Positions 38,075 through 47,195 are shown, counted from the first letter of the stretch. The stretch: DNA of 64,000 bases from Aliivibrio fischeri (GCA_038993745.2 CP160630.1:620001-684000), one strand, 5' to 3'. The notes: generated by a model from the letters alone, not told the origin. Program-made: numbers and translations.

Positions 38075-38770
38075 TATGCACTGCTTAACTAAACTGCTAG
38101 CTAATTGTTTAGTCTCTGATAAGTTTTGATACCAGTTATTAAAAACCAATTGAAATTCAGTAAAAGTCATAGTACCAAAATCATAAAATTTGTATCGATT
38201 TAATACATCGATCACTTTATCTCTATTAATTAATTGAGACGTAAATCTGACTGCTGTTACATGAGCTGTACTAAGTCTATATCTGCTATCAATCGTGGTG
38301 TGTAATAAAGATTCTTGATATCTATTTCTCAATTTATTTCGTAACTCATTTAAACCTTCTCCAATAGGAAATCCTTGAATTAAAATGCAAGATGTTGATA
38401 TTGTTATTCATTCAAATTTAATACTTATCGATTCTGTGTCTTGCATGCATTGTTTGAAAATTTGAACATATGAAAAGGTATCGATATCAGCCAGTTGGAA
38501 TCCAGATATGCAGCTAATAATAGAGAGAATAGTTAAATGTAATTCTTCTTCAGGATAGTAATATTGCTTAGGTTCGACTTTCTTTAATTCACATAAGAAT
38601 TCAGTTATTTTTCGGCTAACTTTACTCTCATTATTTTGTAGATAAGTTAAAGCCGTGATACCTCTTCGAGTATCGTTAGGGTCACTAATTAACTTATCAA
38701 TATTGCACTGTCCGCTTTCTATTTTTGAATACGAAGAATCCCACATTTCATCATAAATTCTCTTTAGCAC
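38072..38770 (-). pseudogene. 2H phosphoesterase-like protein interrupted by an in-frame stop
   Basis: A 233-codon frame from GTG 38770 broken by one TGA at 38408 to 38410. Both halves share the frame. Two HxT motifs, EELHLTILSI in the first half and STAHVTAVRF in the second, are the signature of the 2H superfamily (LigT, cyclic-nucleotide and RNA phosphodiesterases). The intervening sequence ITISTSCILIQGFPIGEGLN reads through naturally. A single base change would restore the gene. The substrate is unknown. Its stop codon overlaps the attC. Confidence 0.72.
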
Positions 38771-38790
38771 AGAATTGACCTCACTAAATT

Positions 38791-38902
38791 AACGTATAAG
38801 CTTGTATAGCACCTTTACTTACTATGCAGGTTAGGCTCAAATTGGTAAACCCAAAGAAATCTAGAATGCCGAGTGTAGCAAATCCAGTTGACGCATTTGT
38901 TA
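38791..38902 (-). repeat. attC site, degenerate
   Basis: About 112 bases. The core GGTAAACCCAAAGAAATCTA and GAGTGTAGCAAATC are clear, but the outer arm AACGTATAAGCTTG is diverged and the other reads CAGTTGACGCATTTGTTA. Confidence 0.7.
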
Positions 38903-38907
38903 ATTAT

Positions 38908-38977
38908 GTGCCAAAGTGACACGGAACTTGTCAGCGTATAATAATTAAACTACAATTTATTTGTGCTACTTTGACAC
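38908..38977 (+). promoter_or_regulatory. Promoter and paired operator of the toxin-antitoxin cassette
   Basis: TTGTCA (38928) and TACAAT (38951) are separated by 17 bases, a good sigma-70 promoter. GTGCCAAAGTGACAC (38908 to 38922) and GTGCTACTTTGACAC (38963 to 38977) are inverted copies matching at 12 of 15 positions, placed on each side. This layout fits autoregulation by the DUF1778/GNAT complex. Confidence 0.65.
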
Positions 38978-38992
38978 TGAATGGAGATTATT

Positions 38993-39265
38993 ATGGCAAC
39001 TGCATTACCTCGTATTACAGCACGTGTAGATATTGATACACAAGAACTACTATCTCAAGCTGCGGCTATTGCTGGTATGTCTAGTATTAACTCATTTGTG
39101 CTTAGTGCGGCTGTAGAAAAAGCTAAAACTATTATGGAACGTGAACGTGCTCTACAACTAAGTCAGCAAGATTCTATGACGTTAATGACTGCGTTAGACC
39201 AACCAGGTAAACCAAATAGCAATTTACAAAAAGCAGCTTCACGTTATATGGATAAAACTCAATAA
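38993..39265 (+). CDS. DUF1778 antitoxin (TacA/AtaR-like)
   Basis: A 90-residue protein starting MATALPRITARVDIDTQELL, the ribbon-helix-helix region of DUF1778 antitoxins, which bind DNA and neutralise a partner acetyltransferase through the C-terminal tail. GGAGATTATT before ATG 38993 sets the start. It overlaps the toxin gene by one base (TAATG-type coupling). It lies on the plus strand, against the array direction, and has its own promoter, as toxin-antitoxin cassettes usually do. Confidence 0.92.
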   Translation: MATALPRITARVDIDTQELLSQAAAIAGMSSINSFVLSAAVEKAKTIMERERALQLSQQDSMTLMTALDQPGKPNSNLQKAASRYMDKTQ

Positions 39266-39768
39266 TGAATACTGTCCAATTAGAAAAAGCTAAACATGAC
39301 CGAAGTCGTTTTGATTGTGGCATTACCGCATTCAATAATTACTTAAAAGTTATGGCAAGCCAACAAGCTAAGAAAGACAATACTCGTACCTTTGTTCTTG
39401 AAGATAAACAATGTCCTGAACATATTATTGGTTATTACACATTAACCATGACACCTATTGATATTCAGGATTTACCTTCTAAATTACAAAAGAAACATCA
39501 CAGTGTAACTTCTGGTGGTTTAATTGCCCGCTTAGCCGTCGACCATAGATACAAAGGTCAAGATTTCGGTGAGTGGCTTTTGATTGATGCGCTTAGAAAA
39601 CTATTAATGGCAAGTGAAACAGTGGCCTTCCCTGTTGTCATTGTTGATGCAAAAGATGGCGCTGAATATTTCTATGAAAAATACGGTTTTACCGCATTCA
39701 AAGACGCTGATAACAAACTGTTTATTACAATTGCAGACATTAGAGCTAGTATCGGTGAATTAATTTAA
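39265..39768 (+). CDS. GNAT-family toxin (TacT/AtaT-like)
   Basis: A 167-residue acetyltransferase with the family's opening LEKAKHDRSRFDCGITAFNN, the acetyl-CoA-binding area LIARLAVDHRYKGQDFGEWL and YFYEKYGFTAF near the end. Relatives acetylate aminoacyl-tRNA and stop translation. The antitoxin gene is directly upstream and overlaps by one base. Such pairs are thought to stabilise cassette arrays by post-segregational killing. Confidence 0.92.
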   Translation: MNTVQLEKAKHDRSRFDCGITAFNNYLKVMASQQAKKDNTRTFVLEDKQCPEHIIGYYTLTMTPIDIQDLPSKLQKKHHSVTSGGLIARLAVDHRYKGQDFGEWLLIDALRKLLMASETVAFPVVIVDAKDGAEYFYEKYGFTAFKDADNKLFITIADIRASIGELI

Positions 39769-39782
39769 ACCGAGAAGCAGTT

Positions 39783-39899
39783 AACGCCGCAATAACACGT
39801 TTGCTACTATGCAATTATACTCAAAATTGACGCCTTAAAACGAGATACACCCGACACCTGAGATGCCGAGTGTAGTAAATTGTGTTGATGCATTTGTTA
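39783..39899 (-). repeat. attC site, hybrid arms
   Basis: About 117 bases. One end reads AACGCCGCAATAACACG (the GCAAT type) and the other GTTGATGCATTTGTTA (the ATGCA type), so the outermost stem is mismatched. The core TTAAAACGAGATACACCCG belongs to the most frequent subfamily. Confidence 0.88.
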
Positions 39900-40561
39900 T
39901 ATTTTTTACCTGAGAACAACGCAACACATCCTATCATTTCCACTTTTACATCCGTAAAGTGCTCGTTTAACGATGCCACTAATGATTTTAAGTCATCGTT
40001 ATAGTTACTAAATATTCCTTTTTTATTGTAAACACCCATCAATTTTTTAGCGAAAAAGTTTAGTTTTGTATCCTTGCCCAAAATTGTACTACCAAACAAA
40101 ACCCCACCATCATTCAGATGTTCTTTTAGATGCTTAAACATAATACCCTTATCAATCAAATTTCCAGGTAAACAATGAAGCAAGTAATTAACACTAATTG
40201 AGTCAAATTTATCGATATTTAACTCAAGAGGCTCAAGTACGTCCCCGCAGTAAACCTCAGGTTGGAAATGATTTATTGCTTTTGAAGTTGTATCAAGACT
40301 ATTTTGATTTAAATCTAGCAAAGCGATACGTTTTGTTGATTGAGGTAGATAATTCTTGAGGTAATAACCTGAGCCAACACCAACATCTAAATGATTAGAT
40401 GAAACTAACATTGAAAATTGTTCGCTAATAAATCTAGTTGGGCATTTCCAAAAATAGTTATTTGAGACTCCTAAAACCCAGAAATCATATATTGAGAGTA
40501 CTTTCTTCGAGTAGACAGCTTGTCCAGCAACTGTGGATTCTTTATTCATTTTTAATTTCAT
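39821..40561 (-). CDS. Class I SAM-dependent methyltransferase
   Basis: A methyltransferase with motif I LDVGVGSGYYLKNYL, the acidic ALLDLNQNSLD end of beta-2, and motif IV FDSISVNYLLHCLPG. The substrate is unknown. The frame runs 78 bases into the attC, adding NKCINTIYYTRHLRCR and more. In most neighbours the attC TAA is the stop. Here one extra base in the T run 39902 to 39907 would give GKKI-stop there, so the tail may come from an indel. ATG 40549 is an alternative start. Confidence 0.85.
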   Translation of the reverse strand: MKLKMNKESTVAGQAVYSKKVLSIYDFWVLGVSNNYFWKCPTRFISEQFSMLVSSNHLDVGVGSGYYLKNYLPQSTKRIALLDLNQNSLDTTSKAINHFQPEVYCGDVLEPLELNIDKFDSISVNYLLHCLPGNLIDKGIMFKHLKEHLNDGGVLFGSTILGKDTKLNFFAKKLMGVYNKKGIFSNYNDDLKSLVASLNEHFTDVKVEMIGCVALFSGKKYNKCINTIYYTRHLRCRVYLVLRRQF

Positions 40562-40635
40562 ATAGTTATAAATTATCAAACTTCAATTTATACTAAAAAA
40601 TAAAGATAGCAAATCTTACCAGAGATAAAAAATAT

Positions 40636-40753
40636 AACGCCTGCATAACACGTTTGCTACCAGGCAGATTAAACTCAAATTTACCACTTGATACGGTAAA
40701 CCCAAAGAAACCTAGAATGCCGAATGTAGCAAATCGTGTTGATGCATTTGTTA
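40636..40753 (-). repeat. attC site
   Basis: 118 bases, AACGCCTGCATAACACG to GTTGATGCATTTGTTA, with the ACCACTTGATACGGTAAAC core and matched GCTAC/GTAGC arms. Confidence 0.93.
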
Positions 40754-40772
40754 TAAAAATATCTTCTCACAA

Positions 40773-41243
40773 CTACATACTTTCTTTAATTACAAGTAAA
40801 AGAGAATATAAATCACCCAATTGCTTTTTACGAGTATGCATAGAATCCGGTGTTAATTCATAGCCCTTTTCTACTTCTATACGTTCATCTAGCATATGAA
40901 GTAATTGTTGATAACTAGTACTCTCCAAATTATGAGCAATTTCATTACGTATCTTATTTAATACGTATACTTTTTTGAAAAGCCCACAATATACATTAGG
41001 ATTAAACAAGTTTACAACCAACTTACGTTTACTTGAAAATGAATTATTTATCATTTTATTACTGATACTTGGTGATTTGAAAATTATTTCACCTAATAGC
41101 CTTTCAATACACAAATGCATTTTCAATATGTATATTTCAGTCACACCATTTAACTCAGGTTCGGTATGCCTTACCATTCCATAAGTGTTTAATAACATAT
41201 TGTTTTTATAGTGAATATTTTCGTTCAAATGAAAGAGTTTCAT
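40773..41243 (-). CDS. HEPN-like hypothetical protein
   Basis: A 156-residue, mostly helical protein. The segment VYVLNKIRNEIAHNLES contains R-N-E-I-A-H, an R-x4-H motif typical of HEPN ribonucleases and their inactive relatives. The position in a predicted long helix supports the match. Many HEPN proteins are toxins or phage-defence effectors, but no antitoxin partner is in this cassette. Assignment rests on the motif only. Confidence 0.6.
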   Translation of the reverse strand: MKLFHLNENIHYKNNMLLNTYGMVRHTEPELNGVTEIYILKMHLCIERLLGEIIFKSPSISNKMINNSFSSKRKLVVNLFNPNVYCGLFKKVYVLNKIRNEIAHNLESTSYQQLLHMLDERIEVEKGYELTPDSMHTRKKQLGDLYSLLLVIKESM

Positions 41244-41275
41244 ATCTTACTTCATTAAGTTTATCGGATTTTTAT

Positions 41276-41375
41276 AACGCCGCAATAACACGTGCGAACA
41301 CCTTACTTTCCAAACCAATTATACTTCAAACCACAAACGCCGAGTGTAATTAGCATCGTGTTGATTGCTTTGTTA
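41276..41375 (-). repeat. attC site, short GCAAT type
   Basis: 100 bases. AACGCCGCAATAACACG pairs with GTGTTGATTGCTTTGTTA. The centre (GCGAACACCTTACTTTCC) differs from all other sites here. Confidence 0.88.
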
Positions 41376-41381
41376 TATTGC

Positions 41382-41846
41382 CTATTGATAAACAACATGA
41401 AATCGTTCCAATACAAGAACCATGTCCTCACTAGGCTTAATATTTAACTCTGAACATTCAGCAGCAAAGAAACGCCAATGAGCTTCACGCCACCATTTTA
41501 ATGAACGGTCGCCCTCGCCTTCTGCATGAGCAAACTCAGCCGTAACTTCGTTATATTTACACGTTTCAACTGAATCTATTTCAATGATACAAATTGGGTT
41601 CCCATTCCAATCAACGACCACTTGTAAATGACCAACAGTTGGCATTGGTTCTTCACCAGATTCATACCAAACATTTAAGCTACAAGTTGCTGTCTTTTGA
41701 CCAATTCGGATTAATTCTGCACATAAATTGGCATTATGCTCATCAGCGCAGAAATAGTCAGAACTGAATGATTGATATTTTTTACGCTCAGTTTCAGAAA
41801 GTGAACTTAGGTACTTATTCAAGTAGATTTGAGACTGTTCTTCCAT
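41382..41846 (-). CDS. ASCH-domain protein, copy 1
   Basis: A 154-residue ASCH (PUA-like) domain protein: LIRIGQKTATCSLNVWYESG, GHLQVVVDWNGNPICIIEI and HAEGEGDRSLKWWREAHWRF. ASCH domains bind RNA or, as in E. coli YqfB, hydrolyse acetylated nucleosides. The GDRS and KWWRE segments match the typical ASCH core. A second copy, differing at six residues, lies at 61686. The AAGAGG site is 6 bases before the ATG. Confidence 0.9.
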   Translation of the reverse strand: MEEQSQIYLNKYLSSLSETERKKYQSFSSDYFCADEHNANLCAELIRIGQKTATCSLNVWYESGEEPMPTVGHLQVVVDWNGNPICIIEIDSVETCKYNEVTAEFAHAEGEGDRSLKWWREAHWRFFAAECSELNIKPSEDMVLVLERFHVVYQ

Positions 41847-41874
41847 GAAATCCTCTTAATTATTTTCGCAATAT

Positions 41875-41992
41875 AACGCCTGCATAACACGTTTGCTACT
41901 ATGCAAATTAAGCTCAAATTTACCACTTAATACAGTGAACTCAAAGAAACCTAGAATGCCGAATGTAGCAAATCGTGTTGATGCATTTGTTA
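41875..41992 (-). repeat. attC site
   Basis: 118 bases with the ACCACTTAATACAGTGAAC core and GCTAC/GTAGC arms. The TAA of its outer end is the stop codon of the next gene. Confidence 0.93.
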
Positions 41993-43607
41993 TGTTTCTG
42001 AATCAGGACCTTTTGTTAGCTTAAAACAAACAGGATCGTATTTATTTCCATAGCTAAAACGTAATTCTTGGATTTCTGAATGGTAAGTTATATTTTCTGG
42101 AAAACATTCCAGAACAATATTTGGATAACGATCTAAAATACTTGAAAGTTTATTTTCGCACCAGTTTAACACTTTGATATGTAAAGCTCGCCATGATTTT
42201 CCATACACCCCTTCACTAACCGGCTCCAGCCCTAGAACAAATAAAATATAAACCAACATTTCAACAGAATCGACATTCGGATTTTTTTCAATTTCCTTGA
42301 TCTTATCGTAAATTAAATTATTAACTTTTGACAAAACAATGCAATCCTCATCCCGAATAAAACCGCTAGTACGGTAAAGCTCATCCCACACTATTCTTTT
42401 TTGAATAAACTTCCTGACTTTATAATCTGAGCTGATATTAGAGGCATATGTTATTGCTTCGAATAGCAAGCATGAGAGAAAATCGTCTACATAACGCTTA
42501 CTAACTCCATTAACATTAATGGCACATGTTAATTTTGAAGTAGAATTAAAGAAGTTAGAAAGCTCCTGCATTGTTTTAAAAGAATCATGCCTATAGTTTA
42601 ATTCATTACTACTATCGATATATTTTAAACTGTGAAAAATAGACTGAACTGTAAACTTTGGCCAATGAAGAAAACTGGTACTTTCATCTACGTCACTACT
42701 CTCAAGAAATGCTTTAATAGACATATTAAGCAAAAATAGGTAAGCTCGCCACTTTTCGTAATCTTGATCTGCATCATTAATATCTGGAGTTAGCAAAAAA
42801 CTATAATTGTTAACTATTTTATAGTTATCATAGATACCACTACAAATTGGTTTAAATATACTAAAATAACTAGAAGAAAATTCGTTACTTTCACGATAAA
42901 TAAATGATTCTCGATTATCAAGTGCACAGGTAATGAAATTCATAGACAATAGGCCCAAATCCATATTGAATTTTTCTTTTTCATTAGCTAATTCATATAT
43001 CTTGCTAAAAAGTATTGGATGCTTATCAAGCATAATCCTACATATAAGTTTATCTGAAATTAGAGCTATAAGTGTATTAGCATATTTTTCTTCAATTTTT
43101 ATATTCTGCTTGTCTATTTCTGATGCTAACTCTACTACCTCTTTGATTGAGTATAATATTTCATCTAGCATTACTGATATACTATCAGCATTTCTAGATA
43201 TAAATATATTACCGACATAACCAACATATTTTTCTGCATTACGCCTACCAAATCGCGGAGGTTTAATAAATGCAAACCTTGCCCATAAAACAAAAACACT
43301 AAGATAAGTAAAAGCAAGGATTATCTGCAAGTCTTCAAATGTTACCGGACTGTCTTTTATAACCGGAAATCCTTTTAAGAGCCAGATTTCCATCATCAAA
43401 CAAAAAATGCCAATAAAAGACATGACATAAAAACTACTTTTATGTAAATTAAATGGTGCTATATAACCTAAACTTATAACGAATATCAATTATATTCCAA
43501 GCTAATACCATTATAGCAAGACTAGCTAAGTATTCAGAAAACCCAAAAAACTTACCCGCTTCCGCATTGATCGTTTCAAAACATATATTATAAAAACAAT
43601 TATCCAC
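41990..43607 (-). pseudogene. Large membrane-anchored hypothetical protein, frameshifted near the N-terminus
   Basis: From GTG 43607, with GGGAGG upstream, the first frame reads MDNCFYNICFETINAEAGKF and a helix ASLAIMVLAWNIIDIRYKFRL, then stops. The main frame follows with APFNLHKSSFY, two more helices and a long helical cytoplasmic domain ending at a TAA in the attC. Adding one TA unit at 43459 to 43468 joins them as RYKFRLYIAPFNLHKS, giving 539 residues. I do not recognise the soluble domain. Confidence 0.7.
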
Positions 43608-43640
43608 AAGTATTTAACCTCCCAGTTCAGACCGAAACAT

Positions 43641-43758
43641 AACGCCTGCATAACACGTTTACTACTATGCGATTATACTTAATATTGACGCCTTAAAACG
43701 AGAAACACCCGACAACCTGAGATGCCGAGTGTAGTAAATCGTGTTGATGCATTTGTTA
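43641..43758 (-). repeat. attC site
   Basis: 118 bases with the TTAAAACGAGAAACACCCG core and ACTAC/GTAGT arms. The outer TAA is the stop of the CYTH gene. Confidence 0.93.
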
Positions 43759-44307
43759 TACCGTAAGACTTTCTGAGTACATTTTTCGGTATGAACGATG
43801 TTCTAAGTCCGTAGAACTTAGACCAAACTTACTTGCTAAAATAATCAGTTCAAACCGATAACTTTCAAGTAGGCTCTCATCGTCAGTCATTATGGCAAAT
43901 TCAGCAAAATCACCTAACCCACTAAGAGTATCGACAGTAATATGAAATTCACCAACAAAGTAAATACTACGCGTTTTCTTCATGGCTAAAACAACATCAT
44001 AGCCCATTGTATTAAGCATACTTTTCGCTTTATTGGCATCGGTGATATTCGTTGCTTCACAACGGTCAGCCTCTGGCCCTTTAACTATCCAAAGCTTAAT
44101 TCCGGACGGTTCCATTTCACGAATACAAAGACTTTTATTTTCAGCCAAAAGTACTTGTTCAGGAGTATCAAAGTAACAATCTGATTCTAAGTTATCTTCA
44201 AGCATGACTTCATACGTCATTGAATTCAATATAGTTAAAAACTGAGATTTAGACTTCAACCTATATTTCAATTCAACTTCAAACTTACCTTCAAAATGTT
44301 CTGACAT
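43756..44307 (-). CDS. CYTH-domain protein (class IV adenylate cyclase-like)
   Basis: A 183-residue protein with the N-terminal ExExK signature as EVELK at residues 10 to 14, then ESDCYFDTPEQVLL, SLCIREMEPSGIKLWIVKGP and a late DLEHRSYRKMY. CYTH tunnel enzymes include CyaB adenylate cyclases and thiamine triphosphatases that act on triphosphates with a metal. The acidic and basic tunnel residues appear present, so it is probably active. The substrate is not decided. Confidence 0.88.
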   Translation of the reverse strand: MSEHFEGKFEVELKYRLKSKSQFLTILNSMTYEVMLEDNLESDCYFDTPEQVLLAENKSLCIREMEPSGIKLWIVKGPEADRCEATNITDANKAKSMLNTMGYDVVLAMKKTRSIYFVGEFHITVDTLSGLGDFAEFAIMTDDESLLESYRFELIILASKFGLSSTDLEHRSYRKMYSESLTV

Positions 44308-44394
44308 CGCATCACTACTTACTTAAAATGATAAAGAAGGCTAGATTAGCATGATAATTCACTTATTTCAGTTAACTACATTCGATTACGGTAT

Positions 44395-44513
44395 AACGCC
44401 TGCATAACACGTTTGCTACTATGCAGACCAAACTGAATTTTACTGCCTTAATCACTGAACTAAAGACAAAATGACAACGCCGAGTGTAGCAAATCGTGTT
44501 GATGCATTTGTTA
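44395..44513 (-). repeat. attC site
   Basis: 119 bases with the TGCCTTAATCACTGAAC core and GCTAC/GTAGC arms. Confidence 0.93.
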
Positions 44514-44525
44514 TAAGCGTAGTGA

Positions 44526-45197
44526 TTATTCAGATATTTTCTGTTCGATATGCCTACATGTTGGAAATGAACTACAACCCCAAAATTCATTGCCAACTGA
44601 TTTACCCTTTTTAGCCACTTTAAGAACCATATTCGATGAACATTTAGGGCACTGTTTATCGGTGGAATCAAGTTCAAAACTAGGCATTTCAGGTTCAGCA
44701 TTTGATAAAACACTTTGTAAACTGAGTCTGATACTTTCGATACTATAAGCTTGTTTAGCTGGTATACGAATAAGTGGGAAATAAGCCGATTCACAAGCGC
44801 TCTCTAAAAACTGGTCTCTAGACTTTCGTTTAGCATTATTATGAGAACTGTCGTCTAATTCGATTGCACAGATAACTGACAAGTCATCTTGATTACACAA
44901 AACAAAATCAAAGTGCTTAGCTGATATTTTATTAAACGCGATCTGCCATGCTGATTTTGTCATTCCTTTTTCAGGCGCAATAACATCAGCAACTCGAACT
45001 TTACCAAAAACTAGCACATTATCAGTAGCAACGGTTTGTTGTAGTACACCAAAAAATGAACGTTCTGCGGGAGTAAATAATGCCCCGAGTTGACGATAAG
45101 AATGTTCACTTTTAGTCGATGATTGGCTTAATTTAAGCTTAGTAATAAAAAACAAAACCAGAACAAAAATCAAAGCTATTATGATTAGAATTTCCAC
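44526..45197 (-). CDS. DUF2726 protein with C-terminal topoisomerase-type zinc finger
   Basis: 223 residues from GTG 45197 (GGAG 5 bases upstream). An N-terminal helix (ILIIIALIFVLVLFFIT) anchors it. Residues about 38 to 165 are a DUF2726 nuclease-like domain (FTPAERSFFGVLQQ, FDFVLCNQDDLSVICAIELD, SRDQFLESACESAYFPLIRI). A single zinc ribbon follows: CPKCSSNMVLK to FWGCSSFPTCRHIEQ. The D...E-x-D core suggests a PD-(D/E)XK-like fold. A DNA-related role is likely. Confidence 0.88.
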   Translation of the reverse strand: MEILIIIALIFVLVLFFITKLKLSQSSTKSEHSYRQLGALFTPAERSFFGVLQQTVATDNVLVFGKVRVADVIAPEKGMTKSAWQIAFNKISAKHFDFVLCNQDDLSVICAIELDDSSHNNAKRKSRDQFLESACESAYFPLIRIPAKQAYSIESIRLSLQSVLSNAEPEMPSFELDSTDKQCPKCSSNMVLKVAKKGKSVGNEFWGCSSFPTCRHIEQKISE

Positions 45198-45292
45198 GAT
45201 ATCTCCATTAATTCAACCTTTTACTTCCATATCTTGGCCTAGTTTAAAATAACCAAGAAACCGCTGTAATTACCATTTCAATTTAAGCTTAT

Positions 45293-45410
45293 AACGCCTG
45301 CATAACACGTTTGCTACCATGCAAATTAAACCCAAATTTACCACTTAACACGGTAAACTGAAAGAAACCTAGAATGCCGAATGTAGCAAATCGTGTTGAT
45401 GCATTTGTTA
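45293..45410 (-). repeat. attC site
   Basis: 118 bases with the ACCACTTAACACGGTAAAC core and GCTAC/GTAGC arms. Confidence 0.93.
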
Positions 45411-45430
45411 TATGCAAACAACCATTCTTA

Positions 45431-46060
45431 CTATGAGGTCATTACTTTAATGCCAAAAATGGTAAACAATCCACCAGTGACATAATCCATAAACCCAGAG
45501 ATGCGAGCATAAACGCTTTTAACTGATTCATGGGAAAACGCCGTAGCTAAGAATAAGTGCCAACTAAGCGTAATTGAAGCCATTGTTAGCATGATTGCTA
45601 ATATCATCGTTGAACTCATGTTTTCAGGCATGGAAACACTGAATAAACTGACGACAAAGAAACCCGTTTTCGGATTTAAAATACTGGTGATAAAAGCTGA
45701 AATGAAAACCTTTCTTTTCGATGGTGATATCGTTTTATTGATTTCGGTTGACTCACCTAACCTTTTTATTTTTCGAGTTAGATAAATCTGACGCATTCCC
45801 AAATACAATAAATAACCGCCACCTACCATTTTCATTAAACCAAATAATTGAGGAAAATGAGAAAAGAGAATAACTAAGCCAGAGCCACCAAAAAACGACC
45901 ACAGTAACGTCGCACAACTAACACCGAAAGCAGAAAAAGCCGCAATTTTACGGTCGTAATTAAGTGCAGTGTTAATCGTTAAAAGTACATTAGCACCAGG
46001 AGTCGCAACAGCTAACATCCAAATTAAAGCCACATGAAGAAGAACCAATAAATATTCCAT
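45431..46060 (-). CDS. LysE/RhtB-family amino-acid exporter
   Basis: A 209-residue membrane protein with about six helices. The family's first helix and loop read MLAVATPGANVLLTINTALN (the conserved PGP-like stretch is PGAN here), followed by GGGYLLYLGMRQIYL and ILNPKTGFFVVSLF. RhtB-type proteins export amino acids such as homoserine, threonine or lysine. A transport cassette gene with the usual orientation. Confidence 0.92.
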   Translation of the reverse strand: MEYLLVLLHVALIWMLAVATPGANVLLTINTALNYDRKIAAFSAFGVSCATLLWSFFGGSGLVILFSHFPQLFGLMKMVGGGYLLYLGMRQIYLTRKIKRLGESTEINKTISPSKRKVFISAFITSILNPKTGFFVVSLFSVSMPENMSSTMILAIMLTMASITLSWHLFLATAFSHESVKSVYARISGFMDYVTGGLFTIFGIKVMTS

Positions 46061-46106
46061 TACCTACCATTCCAATAAATTAAGCAGTGAGCTTAAAAAA
46101 GCATAT

Positions 46107-46224
46107 AACGCTTGCATAACACGTTTATTACCATGCAAACCAACCGAATTTAACCGCACTAATCACAAAACTAAAGGCAAACCCAGAACGCCGAGTGTAA
46201 TAAATCGTGTTGATGCATTTGTTA
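46107..46224 (-). repeat. attC site
   Basis: 118 bases with AACGCTTGCATAACACG, TTATTACC/GTAATAAA arms and the CGCACTAATCACAAAACTAA core. The outer TAG/TAA overlap ends the next gene. Confidence 0.92.
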
Positions 46225-47049
46225 GGCATATGCCAACCCACTATCAGTTTTTAGCTTGTATAAAACTCTAATGCCGCCTTTTCTAGTTTTCTCTTCACTA
46301 AATTCAAACAATTCTGTTTTAAGCATCAATGACTTTAATGATTTATGTTCCGTACTTTTACGAAGTGATTCCCACTCTTCGGGTTCATATTTTTTTAATA
46401 AATAACTAGCTGAATGCAATAAAGTCCAACCATCCTTTCTAGCTGTTTCCTTTGCAATTTTAGTAAGCATAAGTACCAAACTATTTAACCGTAAAACTTG
46501 AATTATTAGCTCTTGCTTATAGGCATCTGAAGAAATAAATTCCGACATTGTTTTTTTACCGTCTGCTAATGCTTTAATAAAAGACTGAGTCGCATTGATT
46601 TCTGAACGTATATGCTCACATTGTATATCTAGCCTTTTGCTAATGTGTTCACAGCTATCAATCGATTTTAAATCAAGCTCAAGAAGTAAATGATGAACTA
46701 ATTTATTCCTTTCTTGAACTAATTTGGATAATGATTCTTTTTTATTTAAATAAAAATCCTCATTATCAATCCAAAATTTGAAAGATATATAAGGTTCTTC
46801 ATGGTCATCAGCACTTCTTATACTTTCGTTTTGACTCTTATTCTCTATAAACTGTCCAACTAATTGCCCCATCGTTTGTCTACTTATGGAAGCTTTTTTA
46901 AATTCAATAATATCTTGCAGTTCACTTATACGGCCATCAATTTCCCGAAATGTAAGAACATACTTCAATAACCCTTCAAGCTGTTGAAATAAAATGATAT
47001 TTCGACCTATTTTCCTTTGTACTTCACTAATTAAATCGGTTAATAGCAT
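46222..47049 (-). CDS. HEPN-like protein with OST-HTH/LOTUS-like C-terminus
   Basis: A 275-residue protein. Residues about 105 to 125 carry KLVQERNKLVHHLLLEL, where R-N-K-L-V-H is an R-x4-H HEPN-type motif. The C-terminus (DGWTLLHSASYLLKKYEPEE, WESLRKSTEHKSLKSLML, GIRVLYKLK) resembles an OST-HTH/LOTUS winged helix, a fold that binds RNA and protein. The combination suggests an RNA-directed enzyme or regulator. Both assignments are from motifs. GGAG precedes the ATG. Confidence 0.65.
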   Translation of the reverse strand: MLLTDLISEVQRKIGRNIILFQQLEGLLKYVLTFREIDGRISELQDIIEFKKASISRQTMGQLVGQFIENKSQNESIRSADDHEEPYISFKFWIDNEDFYLNKKESLSKLVQERNKLVHHLLLELDLKSIDSCEHISKRLDIQCEHIRSEINATQSFIKALADGKKTMSEFISSDAYKQELIIQVLRLNSLVLMLTKIAKETARKDGWTLLHSASYLLKKYEPEEWESLRKSTEHKSLKSLMLKTELFEFSEEKTRKGGIRVLYKLKTDSGLAYA

Positions 47050-47066
47050 ATTTACTCCATGTGCCT

Positions 47067-47185
47067 AACGCCTGCATAACACGTTTACTACTATGCAATT
47101 ATACTTAATATTGACGCCTTAAAACGAGAAACACTCGGCAAACTGAGATTGCCGAGTGTAGTAAATCGTGTTGATGCATTTGTTA
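47067..47185 (-). repeat. attC site
   Basis: 119 bases with the TTAAAACGAGAAACACTCG core and ACTAC/GTAGT arms. Confidence 0.93.
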
Positions 47186-47195
47186 TGTCCGTTAT

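Noticed and set aside
44372..44794. Minus-strand ORF 44372-44794 overlapping the DUF2726 gene
   Set aside because: It is a shadow frame of the DUF2726 gene continuing into the attC; composition and lack of a ribosome site argue against it.
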